DNA from: Trichobilharzia regenti
Lineage: Eukaryota > Platyhelminthes > Trematoda > Strigeidida > Schistosomatidae
Length of the DNA: 64,000 bases
NCBI GenBank assembly: GCA_944472135.2
Contig: OX235265.1
Span: 90,676,984 to 90,740,983 of the forward strand
Direction of reading: 5' to 3'
Part shown: positions 51,895 through 62,929 of the stretch, piece by piece
Numbering within the stretch: position 1 is the stretch's first letter
Layout: every line of letters begins with the position of its first letter
The notes under the pieces: generated by a model
The model's input: only the letters and a program-made list of their open reading frames with translations
Databases searched by the model: none
What the model was told of the DNA's origin: nothing
Made by a program: the position numbers and the translations under genes

Positions 51895-52760
51895 AATCTT
51901 GACAAAAATCTTGGAGGATCTGGACTTCGCCGATGATATATGTCTGATTTTCCACAAAGTGGAAGATATGCAAGTGAAAATGCAACAAGTTGGCAGAAGA
52001 CACATCCAGCAAAGACAGGACTTCAGGTGAACATAGAGAAAACAGAGGTGATGAAGATTCCTGGCCAACACCACCACCACCAACAACAACAGACAACAAT
52101 CAACCTGCATAAATGAGAGGAACCTGAAAGAAACAACCTCTTTTACCTACTCACCTAAGAGGCATCGCTTCAACTACAGACGGATGGAACTGATGATAAT
52201 ATCAAAGCAAGGATCGGAAAAGCGAAACAAGCCTTCATTACTCTCAGGTCTGTTTGGAGATCAGCAGCACTCAGAATGAAAAATAAGATGAAGTGAAATA
52301 ATGTGAAGTCAGCGCTACTATACGGATCAGAGACTTGGCGCATCATTAAAAGAGCATCTCAAACAAACTACAAACCTTCATTAACAGCGGTCTTTGCTCA
52401 ATATTGAAGATCAGATGGCCAGAAAAGATCAGCAAGAGAGATCTCTGTGAGCGAACCAACACAGCCGAAACCAATTGTTGAACAAATAAGCAGGAAGAAA
52501 TGGAGGTGGATTGACCATACTATGAGGAAACAATTCATCAAGTGACACCACTGGACAAGCCCTCGAGTGGAACCCGACCGAAGGAGAAGTGGCGAGTTGG
52601 TCGTCAGTGCCAGGGTGACTTGGAGGAGGCCATGTAAAGAGGGGATGAAAGTACGTGGGCAGACGTGGAGCCAGGTGAAAACTTTAGCAGAGAACCGAAC
52701 GCAATGGAGACGTTTGGCTGAAGCCCTATGTTCCTCTAGGAATTAATGGAAATAATGATG
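51895..52760 (+). mobile_element. LINE B copy with RT FADD box
   Basis: Plus strand, starting at the RT catalytic box EDLDFADDICLIF (about 51915-51953). It continues through the CAC/CAA triplet run, the TSFTY block, the C-terminal region and the 3' end GAAGCCCTATGTTCCTCTAG with an AAT-rich tail. Multiple frameshifts. Confidence 0.85.
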
Positions 52761-52879
52761 ACAATAATTGGGTCAAAAAATTTTTAGAAATTGTGCAATT
52801 CTTAGAATCAGTTAAAGGTGTTATTATTTGCCAGTCAAGCGATTTAACCGTGTAGTTATCGTTATTAATCAGGATAACA

Positions 52880-53090
52880 TTTGCTTTATTTCTTCAGGTC
52901 AAAGGCTTGAAGTTTCAGTAGCAGTGATGTTTAGTTTTACAGGATGGGGGTGCTAAACTCACGCTCAATCTTCCCTCTTTACCGTTCTTATTACTGGCTT
53001 AGTGAGGTATAAGAATGCGTTGGCCGAAGACCAAATCCCGAACCACATTCGTGCCTGACGAGCATTCAGCCAATGTGCTGCCACCGACAC
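52880..53090 (-). mobile_element. SINE A copy, diverged
   Basis: Minus strand TGTCGGTGGCAGCACATTGG, GTGGTTCGGGATTTGG, and a body ACGGTAAAGAGGGAAGATTG resembling SINE A. A CA microsatellite (about 53087-53110) abuts its 5' end. Confidence 0.65.
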
Positions 53091-53110
53091 ACACACACAC
53101 ATACACACAC

Positions 53111-53834
53111 AGGATAACATAATCCACATAAACTTAAACTCTTGGATAAACGCGCTTTTACCCACGAAACGTTACCTAATTAACTAGATCTTGGTGACTA
53201 ATCAGCGATCTGTGTTTAACACTGTTGAAAACCAACCACTGAATATCCTATATGAATAAACACATTAAAAAGTGAATAATTTCCGATTATATATGCAGTA
53301 GTAATAAATTTCTGCATAAGATGACTCATTTTGTTCGCCTTCATCATCTAACACAAGTTGGCTACCCAATCGTTATTAATCCATTCGGTTTACAATTTGA
53401 TATTTCCGTTCTACTGTTTTGTTTCATTTCATTTCCCACACAATCGAATAATATTTATTATAACAAATTCATTCGCTCAATGTTCAATGTATTATTCACA
53501 TTGTATTTAGAACAAAATATTTAACCAAAATAAAAGATAAAAGGATAAATGAAAAATGAGCTTTCTGCCATATTCAAACTTTAAAAATTAATTCTTCTAA
53601 GGAATATATAATGATTTTTTCCTTTGTGCTACAGGTAGGCTGGTGATTGTAAGTAAATTGAAGGGGATTTACGCTACAAAGAAAGCCAAGACTTGAAAGG
53701 AGTGTAGCGATTTCATGAAAACTGCTGGATCACGGATCGTTAGGTCGTTTTTTCAATTTAACACGATACTTGTTCCAGGTCGCCGTTAAAAGTGTTTGGA
53801 ACAAGCAAACAAGAATGATGTCTGAAGGCATCTA
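53111..53834. other. Non-coding AT-rich stretch
   Basis: A 67-codon frame at 53321-53524 has biased composition and no family. Nothing else recognised. Confidence 0.35.
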
Positions 53835-53995
53835 GACAGACTTCTGTGTCAGGTATGTCGGTGATATATTTATCACTTGTAATTGTTTCAGTGATGCATC
53901 TCAAATAATAAGAACCTATTGAATAATGCTCATATACGAAGAAGTGTTAAAATGAAAACGAGTTTGAAGTTCATTGAATCTGGTATCCGAAATAG
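53835..53995 (+). pseudogene. PLE RT fragment (YVGD box)
   Basis: DFCVRYVGDIFITCNCFSDA then SQIIRT align with RYVDDTFVVCNDMDHASAL in PLE3. The first catalytic Asp is replaced by Gly. Only motif C and its surroundings remain. Confidence 0.65.
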
Positions 53996-54017
53996 CGGAT
54001 ATGTAAAAGTAATAATG

Positions 54018-55117
54018 TTTTAGATGTAGTTGTGTTCTCTGGGTTGGATAGCTGATTTGCGAAGCTCTCATCGCGCTATTGAGTGACATCTTCAGCGCAC
54101 ACTTCAATTTGTTGAAGTGAACTTTTGGATCTCTCCACGAGTTTATTATTCATCTCTCCTAGTGACTACCTTGAACGTGATTGGTCGTTCTTGTGTGTTT
54201 TCACACTCTCTAGGCAGCTACTTATATTGGAACTGATTGTTTCTTTGACTTGAACTTTGACCCTTTGTGTGTGAGGTTTCTTTCTTATCGGTTGATAAAA
54301 TTTGTCTATCTTGACGTGTCTATTGATTGATGATTCACTGGAATGCCAGACTGCCTTCTAAAAATTCTCTAGCATTCTTGTTGTTTCCTCTGTCTGATAT
54401 TTGAACCTTGGTTGTCTCAGTCAAATTCATGTCCGTGGTTGTCTGTGTGTAGTGATATGATAGAGTGTATATCATGTCTTTTGACGGCTAGTTTATGATC
54501 GTGGATACGAAGACGAAGAGGACGTCCACTTTGGCCAATCTAGTGTTTTTCGCAGTTGTTACAATTTATTTTGTAGATGATGTTGGCTTTATCTTCTTTC
54601 TATGTTGAGTCTTTTGGTTGACATAGAACTGACTGAAGTGATTTTGTTGGTTTGTGTACGACTTCATCAATTCGACTGGGACAGCGTTCAAATATTAGAC
54701 AGAGGAAACAACAAGAATGCTAGAGAATTTTTAGAAGGCAGTCTGGTATTTCAGTGAATCATCAATCAATAGACACATCGAAATAGACAAAATTTATCAA
54801 CCGATAAGAAAGAAACCTCACACACACAAAGGGTCAAAGTTCAAGTCAAAGAAACAATCATTTCCAATACGAGCAGCTGCTTAGAAGGTTTGGAAGCACA
54901 CAAAAACAACCAATCACGTTAAAGGTAGTCACCAGGAGAGATGAATAATAAACTCGTGGAGAAATTCAAAAGTTCACTTCAACGAATTGAAGTGTGCGCT
55001 GAAGATACCACCTAGTGGGGCGATGAGAGCTTCGCAAATCAACTATCCAACCCAGAGAACACAACCACATCAAAATCATCCATCTGAGCTACAGATCTTC
55101 TGTATCATATCTAAGTC
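54018..55117. mobile_element. PLE1 head-to-head inverted dimer, truncated (dimer 3)
   Basis: The minus arm (about 54664-54018) and plus arm (about 54665-55117) meet near 54664, within the endonuclease region (GTACGACTTCATCAATTCG at the junction). This time the left arm stops at the CATCAAAA end and the right arm carries the longer terminal repeat, the mirror image of dimers 1 and 2. A possible 6-bp duplication ATAATG flanks it (54012-54017, 55118-55123). Both arms have GAGA in place of GAAA in the ribozyme-like core. Confidence 0.88.
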
Positions 55118-55279
55118 ATAATGTACAGTCACAGAAACAACAAATCAGGAAGGTAATTTATTTGAACTTTATTATTATGTTCAAGCCTTTTACAGCCTGA
55201 TTCAACTGTTGGTTATGTGATGATGTCACATGTCAACTGATCCAGAACAGAAAACTCGGAGAAGATTTTGAAGTAAAGA

Positions 55280-56390
55280 TGGTAGTAAGAAAATGCTGTC
55301 TAATATCATTAATGATATTTCTGACTGTGGTAAACTCGATTACGGGGCAGGCTGTGGATGGAGAACTAAAAGGAAGTAGTACGCTTGGCCTAGAAAGAGA
55401 CTGCGGAAGACATGGACTTCACGGACGATTTGAGAGTAATGTCATACAGACTCGAAGATATACAGGAGGGAGAAAACGAACAATCTGGTTTAGGAAACAG
55501 TAGCCAACATGGAACTGCAAGTGAATATAAAGAGGATAGAGGTAAAGATTTTTTGATTTTGACTGTAGCTTAACTCCACTCCGTATTTTTAGTACGAGCA
55601 TCGAATTTTTCGCATGTGATACCGGCAGCCTAAATTTTGCAGGCCGATCATTGATATCAGGCGTGCATCGGCAGGGGATCGAACCCCCGACTATGTGCAT
55701 GGTCGGAAAGGGTCCTGACCGCTGTGCCACAGACGCACTATATATAATAAGCAAAAATAAACACCAGTCATTATCAACACAGGAAGTGTGAAGTCTGCCT
55801 AGACAGCATCGTTTCAACTAAAGGCGACAAATAGTGTCAGAGGCAAACGGAATTGGTGAAGGTCAGGTAGAGGACCTTCATTAATCTGAAATCAGAGTGG
55901 TAATCAACCGTACTCAGCCTAAGAGAGAATATTCAAATTTTCAATACCAGTGCCAAGTCAGTCGGTGTTTCTGTATGATCCAGAGACATGGCGCTCACGT
56001 GAACGAAGGCATTTTCAACAGCCTCCTCCTTCACTCTATGCTGAATATCAGATAGCCTGCCTGACAAAAGGGATTGGCTGGCGACAAGGAACTCTTGTGA
56101 TGGATAGACCAACAACCCTTTAATCGATAAATATGCTGGGGAGAATGGATGAGGATAAGATACATAACGAGAAGACCGTTGAGTGATAAGGCGGGCCACA
56201 CACACCCTCAAGTAAAACTCAAAATGGAGGCGACGAGTTAGGTGTGTGTATGTGCGTCCAAGAGTGACGTGCAGGAAACCGTTTTACAAGGAGATCAGTC
56301 AGCTAAATATGACAGAAGAATACAGGATGAAGTGGGCATATGCTGCCGAGGCCTTACGTTCGACTCAGATGGGATTTATAGCTGTAAAAA
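55280..56390 (+). mobile_element. LINE B copy interrupted by SINE A2
   Basis: Begins in the RT region (TAEDMDFTDDLRVM, a mutated FADD box near 55400). It is interrupted at 55545-55745 by SINE A2 and resumes with the TTTCAACTAAAGGCGACA block, the C-terminal region and GCTGCCGAGGCCTTACGTTC. Decayed. Confidence 0.7.
55545..55745 (-). mobile_element. SINE A2 copy inside LINE B
   Basis: Minus strand GTGCGTCTGTGGCACAGCGG, GGGGGTTCGATCCCC, ATCAATGATCGGCCTGC and the tail AAAATACGGAGTGGAG. Confidence 0.85.
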
Positions 56391-57194
56391 TAGAATAATG
56401 TTACGTAATGGGTTAAATATTGTTATTACACAGTTAATATTACAAATGGAATACCGCCTCTCTTGATAAGCGATGATTTTATTTGTTTCTGTAGTATTCA
56501 GTGCTATTAAACGCTTCAGTTAACTATGGATAATTTATCAACAGTCCTAGCTTCTAGTTTTATTTTTTGGTAGACTCTAGACCCTTCAGGAGGCATGGTT
56601 GCGTTAATAAAGTCTCTGCACAAATACATCATATGAAAAACAGATTGTTAGGCAGGAAGCAAACACTATGACATTCTTCGTGACAAATGATGAATAAAAA
56701 GAATAGGCTAGGTCCCTACTAAGTACTAGTGAATACACCCACTTCAGCGTTAGTCGTGTGAAGTGTTTAACCGCGCAGAGTGTTTTTGTAGTCATTTGAA
56801 CGTGTAAACTTTCTGCCTGACTAGGCCTCACCTGAGTGTATTTTTTTAAATGTTATCAGCTTAATCTCTTCTTTATTTTCAAAATATTTTTCAAAATTCA
56901 GAGAAAACGTTCACTATTCCACACACCTTAAAAAAAGTTACTCATTAAGTTGTAATAAGAAATGTCTTCTCTTCTAAGTTACCTGCGCACTTATAGGTTT
57001 TCACTCTTTATATGGACACTAAGATATACATAAATGTATCTAACCAAGGATATTCCGACTGGAAGAATGATTCTACTGTTTAGAATCCTTGAAGTGAGAG
57101 CTTATTTCATAAACATTAACTCCTGAATTTGCTGCATATTTACTTGCCTCTTTTCAAATGTTAGTTGGTAGAGAATTAATTTGTTTCAAATTTG
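56391..57194. other. Non-coding AT-rich stretch
   Basis: No gene or repeat family recognised. Confidence 0.4.
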
Positions 57195-57305
57195 ATAACG
57201 GATTGATATCAGTTTGGAGAACGATTTACAATCAAGGATTACTGGACAGCTGTCTCCTCACATTTTGTGACTCTTTAGCCATACGCACCAGTGATTGATC
57301 TTTGG
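57195..57305 (-). mobile_element. SINE B fragment
   Basis: GATATCAGTTTGGAGAACG, ACTGGACAGCTGTCTCCTC and GACTCTTTAGCCATACGCAC are the complement of the SINE B ribozyme region and tail. The core is lost (GGCTAAAG). Confidence 0.6.
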
Positions 57306-57339
57306 TGATACAGCTGTAGAATCCTTGTCAACGAAGTAT

Positions 57340-58430
57340 GTGGTTCAGGGCTCGATACCCTGCAGACGCAATCCTGAACCTCATTATTAGTCCTTCTAGG
57401 TGAAGACGGTAACAAAATGCAGAGTCTTCTAAACACCTTGAGCTGATATCTACGAATGTTTGGTATGCGATTCGCGCCCACCAAATGTAAAATGATGTTA
57501 CAGTACTGGACCACACTGACTCCTAGTTTAGAAATGGGGAGTAAAGTCGTAGAGCAGGTTGAGCGCTTCACTTATTTGGGAAGTACCGTCAACCAACGCC
57601 AACGGGTTGATCTTTGACGAAATCTCAGCATGGATACAGAGGGTTACTTTCGCATATGCCCTCTCTGGCGTAGATGTGATATCCGGCTAGCTGTCGACCA
57701 AAGGGCGTGTGTACTGTTCAGCAGTTCACTCCGTCCTCCTTTATGGCCCTGAGACCTAGCCACTGAGAGTGGAAGACATGAAAAGATTAGCTGTCTTCGA
57801 TCATAAGTGCCTGCGTTTTATCTCCCGTGTGAAGTGGTATAATAAGGTGAGCAATATTGAGGTTAAGCGTCAAGCGCTAGGCGAGGAGTAGAAGTCAATC
57901 GACGAGGATGTGAAATTACATCGATTGAGATGGTTAGGACATGTGCAACGTATGCATATCTAGCCGTCGCCTTCCTTGATGGGTAATGTTAGCTGATATA
58001 GGGTCAGGCTGGAAAAGAGCTAGCGCCAGTCAAACCAAACCATGGTATCAGTCAATGAAATCCACAACAGTTCGTTTAAGCCAGTCACGTAAGAAGGTGT
58101 AGACTTCCTGGTTGGTGTACTCGGACGGTGAAAACCAGTGGTTGGAAACAATTGGTGATATGGCTCAAAGTGATCGTTCTCAGTGGCTAGGGCAGATACA
58201 TCCACTCCTTGTGACTTATGATTTCCAATGAAACTGTATTGTTCTTCGTTATTACTATTCCTTTGTCTCACAACTCTGTTTACTGTCTATATCATGCATT
58301 TCTTCTACTTTATTATCTTGCTTCGTGTGCTACATGGAGGGAGTGTGGCGACTTGAACTGTTGCACATCAATGCAAAGTTCTATGTCGATAACAGACAGA
58401 CAGAACCTCACTAAACTAGTAATAAGACTG
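57340..58430 (+). pseudogene. LINE A copy 3, decayed
   Basis: Plus strand: FGMRFAPTKCKMMLQYW, EQVERFTYLGSTV, then with many shifts LRWL-like and SQSRKKV. A 3' UTR matches copy 2 (GGTGATATGGCTCAAAGTG, GACAGACAGACAGAACC). It is the oldest of the three LINE A copies. Confidence 0.75.
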
Positions 58431-58434
58431 GTAA

Positions 58435-58560
58435 ATTGGTAAGGTCGGGCATGAGGCTAGCAATGCCACTCCGTAAGAAACACCACTCTCACTGAAATTT
58501 CCAAAGTTTGAAGACGTATGTTTCATCGGGAGCGGAAAAGAATTAAATAAACAAATAATA
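58435..58560 (+). mobile_element. SINE A 3' part
   Basis: GGTCGGGCATGAGGCTAGC, then AAACACCACTCTCACTG and TTTGAAGACGTATGTTTC are the body and 3' end of SINE A without the tRNA-like head. Confidence 0.6.
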
Positions 58561-59069
58561 CCCACGATCATTCCGTGGACCGAATTCAGGACATTTAGGT
58601 TACAAGGTTATCTCACTGAACGTCTTCCCAATGAGATGGGATCTTGTAGCCCATGACATCTGACTTCACTCATTTCACCACTGTTAGCTGTGTCGCCACG
58701 TAATGTCACAGATGTGTGTATGTCTTTGTAATCAGCTTGGTCGGCCGCAACGGTCAAGAGCTCTCACTAGCATTCATGGCAACTCTGTCTTATAGTCAAT
58801 CACCAGTGAAACTCGTTCGGCATTATATTTAGGTGTTTGTTTGTAGAGATTTGGCTAATTTTTATTTGTTTATCATACTTCGCCCATTATTTGCTGAAAA
58901 AAAGGTTAACTATACATTTCCTTAACTGCCTGTCATTTTAATTAATCCAGCTCTTATGAAGATGAGTTGAAGTGAATAAATTTTTCTAACTATAACCATC
59001 TGTTCTAAACGCCTGTCTATTTTCATAATTATTTTATATCCAGTCTTCATTTTACTAATAAAATATATA
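58561..59069. other. Non-coding, with a weak tRNA-like stretch
   Basis: 58575-58630 on the minus strand has a weak B-box-like GAATTCGGTCC. Otherwise nothing is recognised. Confidence 0.3.
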
Positions 59070-59235
59070 GGTTACACGAAAGCACCAGACTTTTGGAAGC
59101 AATAGGCAGGAAACTGTGGGTGGACCTAAGTTTCATGCTTCAGAGGAACTCACTTTTCCCCTGTAAGATTCAAACTCGCGTCACTGCATGCTGTAGTCAA
59201 AGATACTACCACTGAGCTATTAAGACTGAGCACTG
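59070..59235 (-). mobile_element. SINE C copy 3
   Basis: The minus strand has AATAGCTCAGTGGTAGTATC (A box) and GACGCGAGTTTGAATC (B box), followed by AGTGAGTTCCTCTGAAGC. The same order as at 5806-6300. Confidence 0.75.
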
Positions 59236-59394
59236 ACCTCCAGTAGTACTGCAATGGATGTATTTATCGGTCTGCAGTGTTGTGTATAGCCCTTGGCGTT
59301 GGTAGAGACTGAGTTCTATCGGTCTGTAACTGAGGGGGATCGCTCGCCATCGTGATTCACTCTAAAATTATGGTTATGCGTAGATTTATTTATC

Positions 59395-59545
59395 TGACTA
59401 GGACTCATTGCAGCACTCCCACCTTAAGGAAAAGTGAAGAAAAGTGTCTCATGGCGTCTTCCAAAAGAATGGATATCCACGGAGTTTCATCAAAAACATA
59501 TACCCCAAGCCAACCTACCAAAGCAAAGCCAATAACAACTGCCTC
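59395..59545 (+). pseudogene. PLE1 linker fragment
   Basis: TRTHCSTPTLRKSEEKCLM and, after a shift, KRMDIHGVSSKTYTPSQPTK match residues about 516-565 of the complete PLE1 protein. Confidence 0.8.
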
Positions 59546-59984
59546 TTCTGATGTCTTGTCGTTATTGCTGATTTCCGCTTGAGTCCAGAAATTGCTCTCA
59601 CATAGCACCGTGCCTATAGAAATGACCACTGAGCTGTTCAGAACTTAATTATTGGCATCAGTGTTCACGAAAAGCAGGTATGCGGCTTCCAAAGAATTGC
59701 CTTCAGCCATATAGTATGCTTTATAATACTGACTAATATGTCAAGAACTGTACCAGTCAACAATTATACTAAGGTGCTATGATGTAATGAAAAGTGAAAT
59801 GAAAATATGGATGTTTACTGAAAAATAAAAGGGTTTATATAGTTATAATATTGCTTTACCAACAAGATAAATCAATTCTTATTACATAACGGTATGTACT
59901 GTTGATGCTTTCTGTGCTTAATGAACTGATTGTTTGAAGTAGGACCGCTAGACCCATTCTCCCTGTTCCCTATTTTACTGGCAT
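59546..59984. other. Non-coding
   Basis: No recognisable feature. Confidence 0.4.
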
Positions 59985-60640
59985 TGAGGCTAGTTAGAAA
60001 ACTAAGGAACTGGTAAACCAGGCGAAAACCAACAATTTGGCGGAATAAACATCGAAAACAGAACTATAGGAGAAGGTGGGTAAGAAATAGGTGATAAAGA
60101 TATCAGACAACCAGCAGCAACAACAGCAACAAAAGTGAATCGTCATCAGCGTCGGCAATCTAAAGGAGTTCATCAATTTCACACACCTATACAGCACTCT
60201 TTCAACAACAGGCGGATATAAAAGCCACGATTGAAAAGGCGAGAAGAAATTTCAGTGGTCTGAAATCAGTGTGAATAACATCAGAAGTTTTGAACATTAG
60301 TTTATGTCAGCCAGTGCTTCATTATGGTCTAGAGACTTGACGCTCATTAGGTCAGACGGCTGGTTAGTCAGAAAGGATAAGCAACAAACAACCCTTACAG
60401 CTACCCAATCATAAAACTTCCGCCCAACAAATGTGCAGGAGGATATAGAAACGAAGTGGATATATGCCGAGGAGAGTGTTGAGTGAAATCACGCGCCTGA
60501 TCATAGAGCTGAATGCAGACAGAAAACAAGGAATTGGCGTTCAAAGGTATAGTGGAGAAGATCGCGCCAGGCGAGGGGAAATCACATGGTCAAGTGTAAA
60601 ACCACTTTAAATGAACATTAGATGACGAAGTGAAATGAAG
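59985..60640 (+). mobile_element. LINE B-like copy, diverged subfamily
   Basis: Plus strand: CTGGTAAACCAGGCGAAAAC, a CAACAGCAACAACAG run, TCAACAACAGGCGGATA, TATGGTCTAGAGACTTG and CAACAAATGTGCAGGAG in LINE B order. Many indels. Confidence 0.65.
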
Positions 60641-60689
60641 ATATGCTGTTGAAGACCTTGTTCCCCTGTACACTCGGAGGAATAATATT

Positions 60690-61560
60690 ATGTATTACTG
60701 ATCAAGCGAAAACCGACAAATTGGTCGAAGAAGCAACCAGAGAAGACAGGACTCCAGGTAAACATAGACAAAACGCACGTTATGAAAGTAACCAACCAAC
60801 AACAACAACAACAGCAACAACATCCAGCGCCAATCAACATCAACGGGAGCGATTAGGAAAGAGGTTACTTCATTCATTCACTTATCTAGGGAGCATTGTC
60901 TCAACTACAGACGGTGGAAACGGACGAGGATGTCAAATCGAGCGAGAATCGATAAGGCGAGCGAGAAACACATTCATCAACCTGAGATCAATCTGGAAAT
61001 CTTCGTCACTCAGAATCAACAACAGAATTCCGTTGGATTTTCAATACAAACAACGTCAACTCAGTCAGTTCTTCTATATGGATCAGAAACTTGGCGGGTG
61101 GAACACAAAGAATATTTCCAACAGCCTGTTGCAGACATTTATCAACCAACAACTTTCTTCGCTGGATCTATACTGAAGATCCGATGGCCGGGCCGGAAAC
61201 AATCACCACCAACAAGAAACTATGGGAACAAACAAAACAAGAAAAAACCAATCGCCCAACAAATATGCAGGAGAAAGTGGAGATGGATGGATCGGACACT
61301 CGCTGAGTAGACCGCTAGGTGACATCGCGCGCGCGTGAGGCCATTTCTCGAGTGGAAACAGGCCGAAAGGGAAACACGCAGCGAGTGGGACGTTGGTGCA
61401 ATGGTGAGTGACATGGAGGAGATCGTGTGAAGAGGAGTTGTTTGAAAGAGTATGGACTAACATGGATGCAGGTGAAAAGTACAGCAGCAGAAGACAGAAG
61501 CAAGTGGAGACGTGCAGTTGAAGCCCTGTGTTCCACTAGGAACCCAAGGGAGCAATAATA
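60690..61560 (+). mobile_element. LINE B2 subfamily copy
   Basis: Frame 60643-61176 includes KTDKLVEEATREDRTPGKHR, TYLGSIVSTTDGG and RARNTFINLRSIWKSSSLRI. After one shift come SVLLYGSETWRVEHKEYFQQ and CRRKWRWMDRTLAE. The 3' end TTGAAGCCCTGTGTTCCACT is followed by an A-rich tail. A CAA/CAG triplet run lies at about 60785-60815. The least broken LINE B copy in the window. Confidence 0.85.
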
Positions 61561-61754
61561 TGACAAATAATAATTTTAACGGACACATGTGTCGCAAATC
61601 ACACATCCTAAAGTTGTAATTCAAAACAAAATGAATTGGAATATTTATTTGTCTGATTTTACGATAGGTTACCAAGAAAGTGAACAAAACTGCCTGGTGA
61701 TTTACGCCGCTGGATGATTGAGATGAGTGTTGGAGTCAACGCTATGTCACCCAA

Positions 61755-61815
61755 TTCTTTTTTTTTATTCCTTTACGCTCCGAGTGGAATTTCAGGCTTC
61801 ATGCTTTAGGTTTGG
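61755..61815 (-). mobile_element. SINE A / LINE B 3' end fragment
   Basis: Minus strand CATGAAGCCTGAAATTCCAC then TCGGAGCGTAAAGGAATA resembles the shared 3' end. Too short to assign to one family. Confidence 0.4.
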
Positions 61816-61989
61816 AATTTTTAAATTACGATTTGACTACGATGATATTGCAGTTTGTAGATCTTTGAACATCCGTTGACCAGATGTTTCACGTGTAAGC
61901 CACGAGCTCTGTTCAATTTCGTCAAATATCGGAAGTAGTGCAGTGGAAGCGGAAACGTCTGTTGACTGATTTTTTCTCTCTTAGGCGAT
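61816..61989. other. Non-coding
   Basis: No recognisable feature. Confidence 0.35.
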
Positions 61990-62700
61990 AAATCGCCTTT
62001 GCAAGTAACAGTAGCATAAATACAGGGCGGTAATATCCTCCATAGGAAACATCGTTTCAGCCACAAGCAACTTGGATGGATGAAGATGTCAAATTCAACA
62101 AGCCAGAATCGGAGAGGCAAGATACGCCCTAATTAACTTGAAGTCAGTTTGGAAATTTTCTATACTCCGCCTCAGCATGAAGAACAAGATTCGGATTCTA
62201 TTAAACACAAATATGTGAAATCAGTCAGTCACTTGTTCTATACGGGTCAGCAAATTAAAGAGATCGTCATGAAAATAATTTCCAACAGATTGCAGACTTT
62301 TATCAACAGCCGCCCATTCCTCTGGCTAAGCTCTATGCTGAAGATCAAGTGGCCAGGCGGCTGGCCAAAAAAATCGGCAACAAGAAACCCTTCAGTGGAA
62401 CAAATCAACCAAGAACCTATCCCTCAACAAATATGTAGGAGAAAATGAAGATGGATTGGGCATATGTTGAGGTAGCCGTCAAATGACATCGCTCGTTAGC
62501 AAGGACATAACTCAAGTGGAATACAAAAATGGGAAGCTACGAGTGTTTCGTTGGTGAAAGGGTGAAATGAAGTAGATTGTGAGATGAGGAGACCAGAGAT
62601 TATGAGCAATCGTGGACAGATCAGGAGAGAACGAGGTGTAGATGCGTTGTTGAAGCCGTGTATTCTATTCGGAACCAAAGGGAATAATAATAATGATAAA
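61990..62700 (+). mobile_element. LINE B copy
   Basis: Plus strand: ATCGTTTCAGCCACAAGC, ATGAAGATGTCAAATTC, SVSHLFYTGQQIKE, FINSRPFLWLSSMLKIKWPG, then KCG-type C-terminal region and GAAGCCGTGTATTCTATTC with an AAT-rich tail at 62690-62700. 5'-truncated. Confidence 0.75.
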
Positions 62701-62929
62701 TGTTCGTAGGTACTGAAGATATCCGGTTTCTAATAGACTCGATACGTCAGATGCAATAATTTTCAGTCAAACTTTCAATTACCAACCTGCTTTTCTATAT
62801 TTTTTTCAGAAGCACAGCTACTTGAAACAAAAGAATAAAGAAAACAAAACACATAGATCAGCGAAAAGACTCTTCGGCGAATTCATTCTCTTAGCTGTAC
62901 AATCGCAAATATATTTGTGTTCTATATAT
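62701..62929. other. Non-coding
   Basis: No recognisable feature. Confidence 0.4.
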
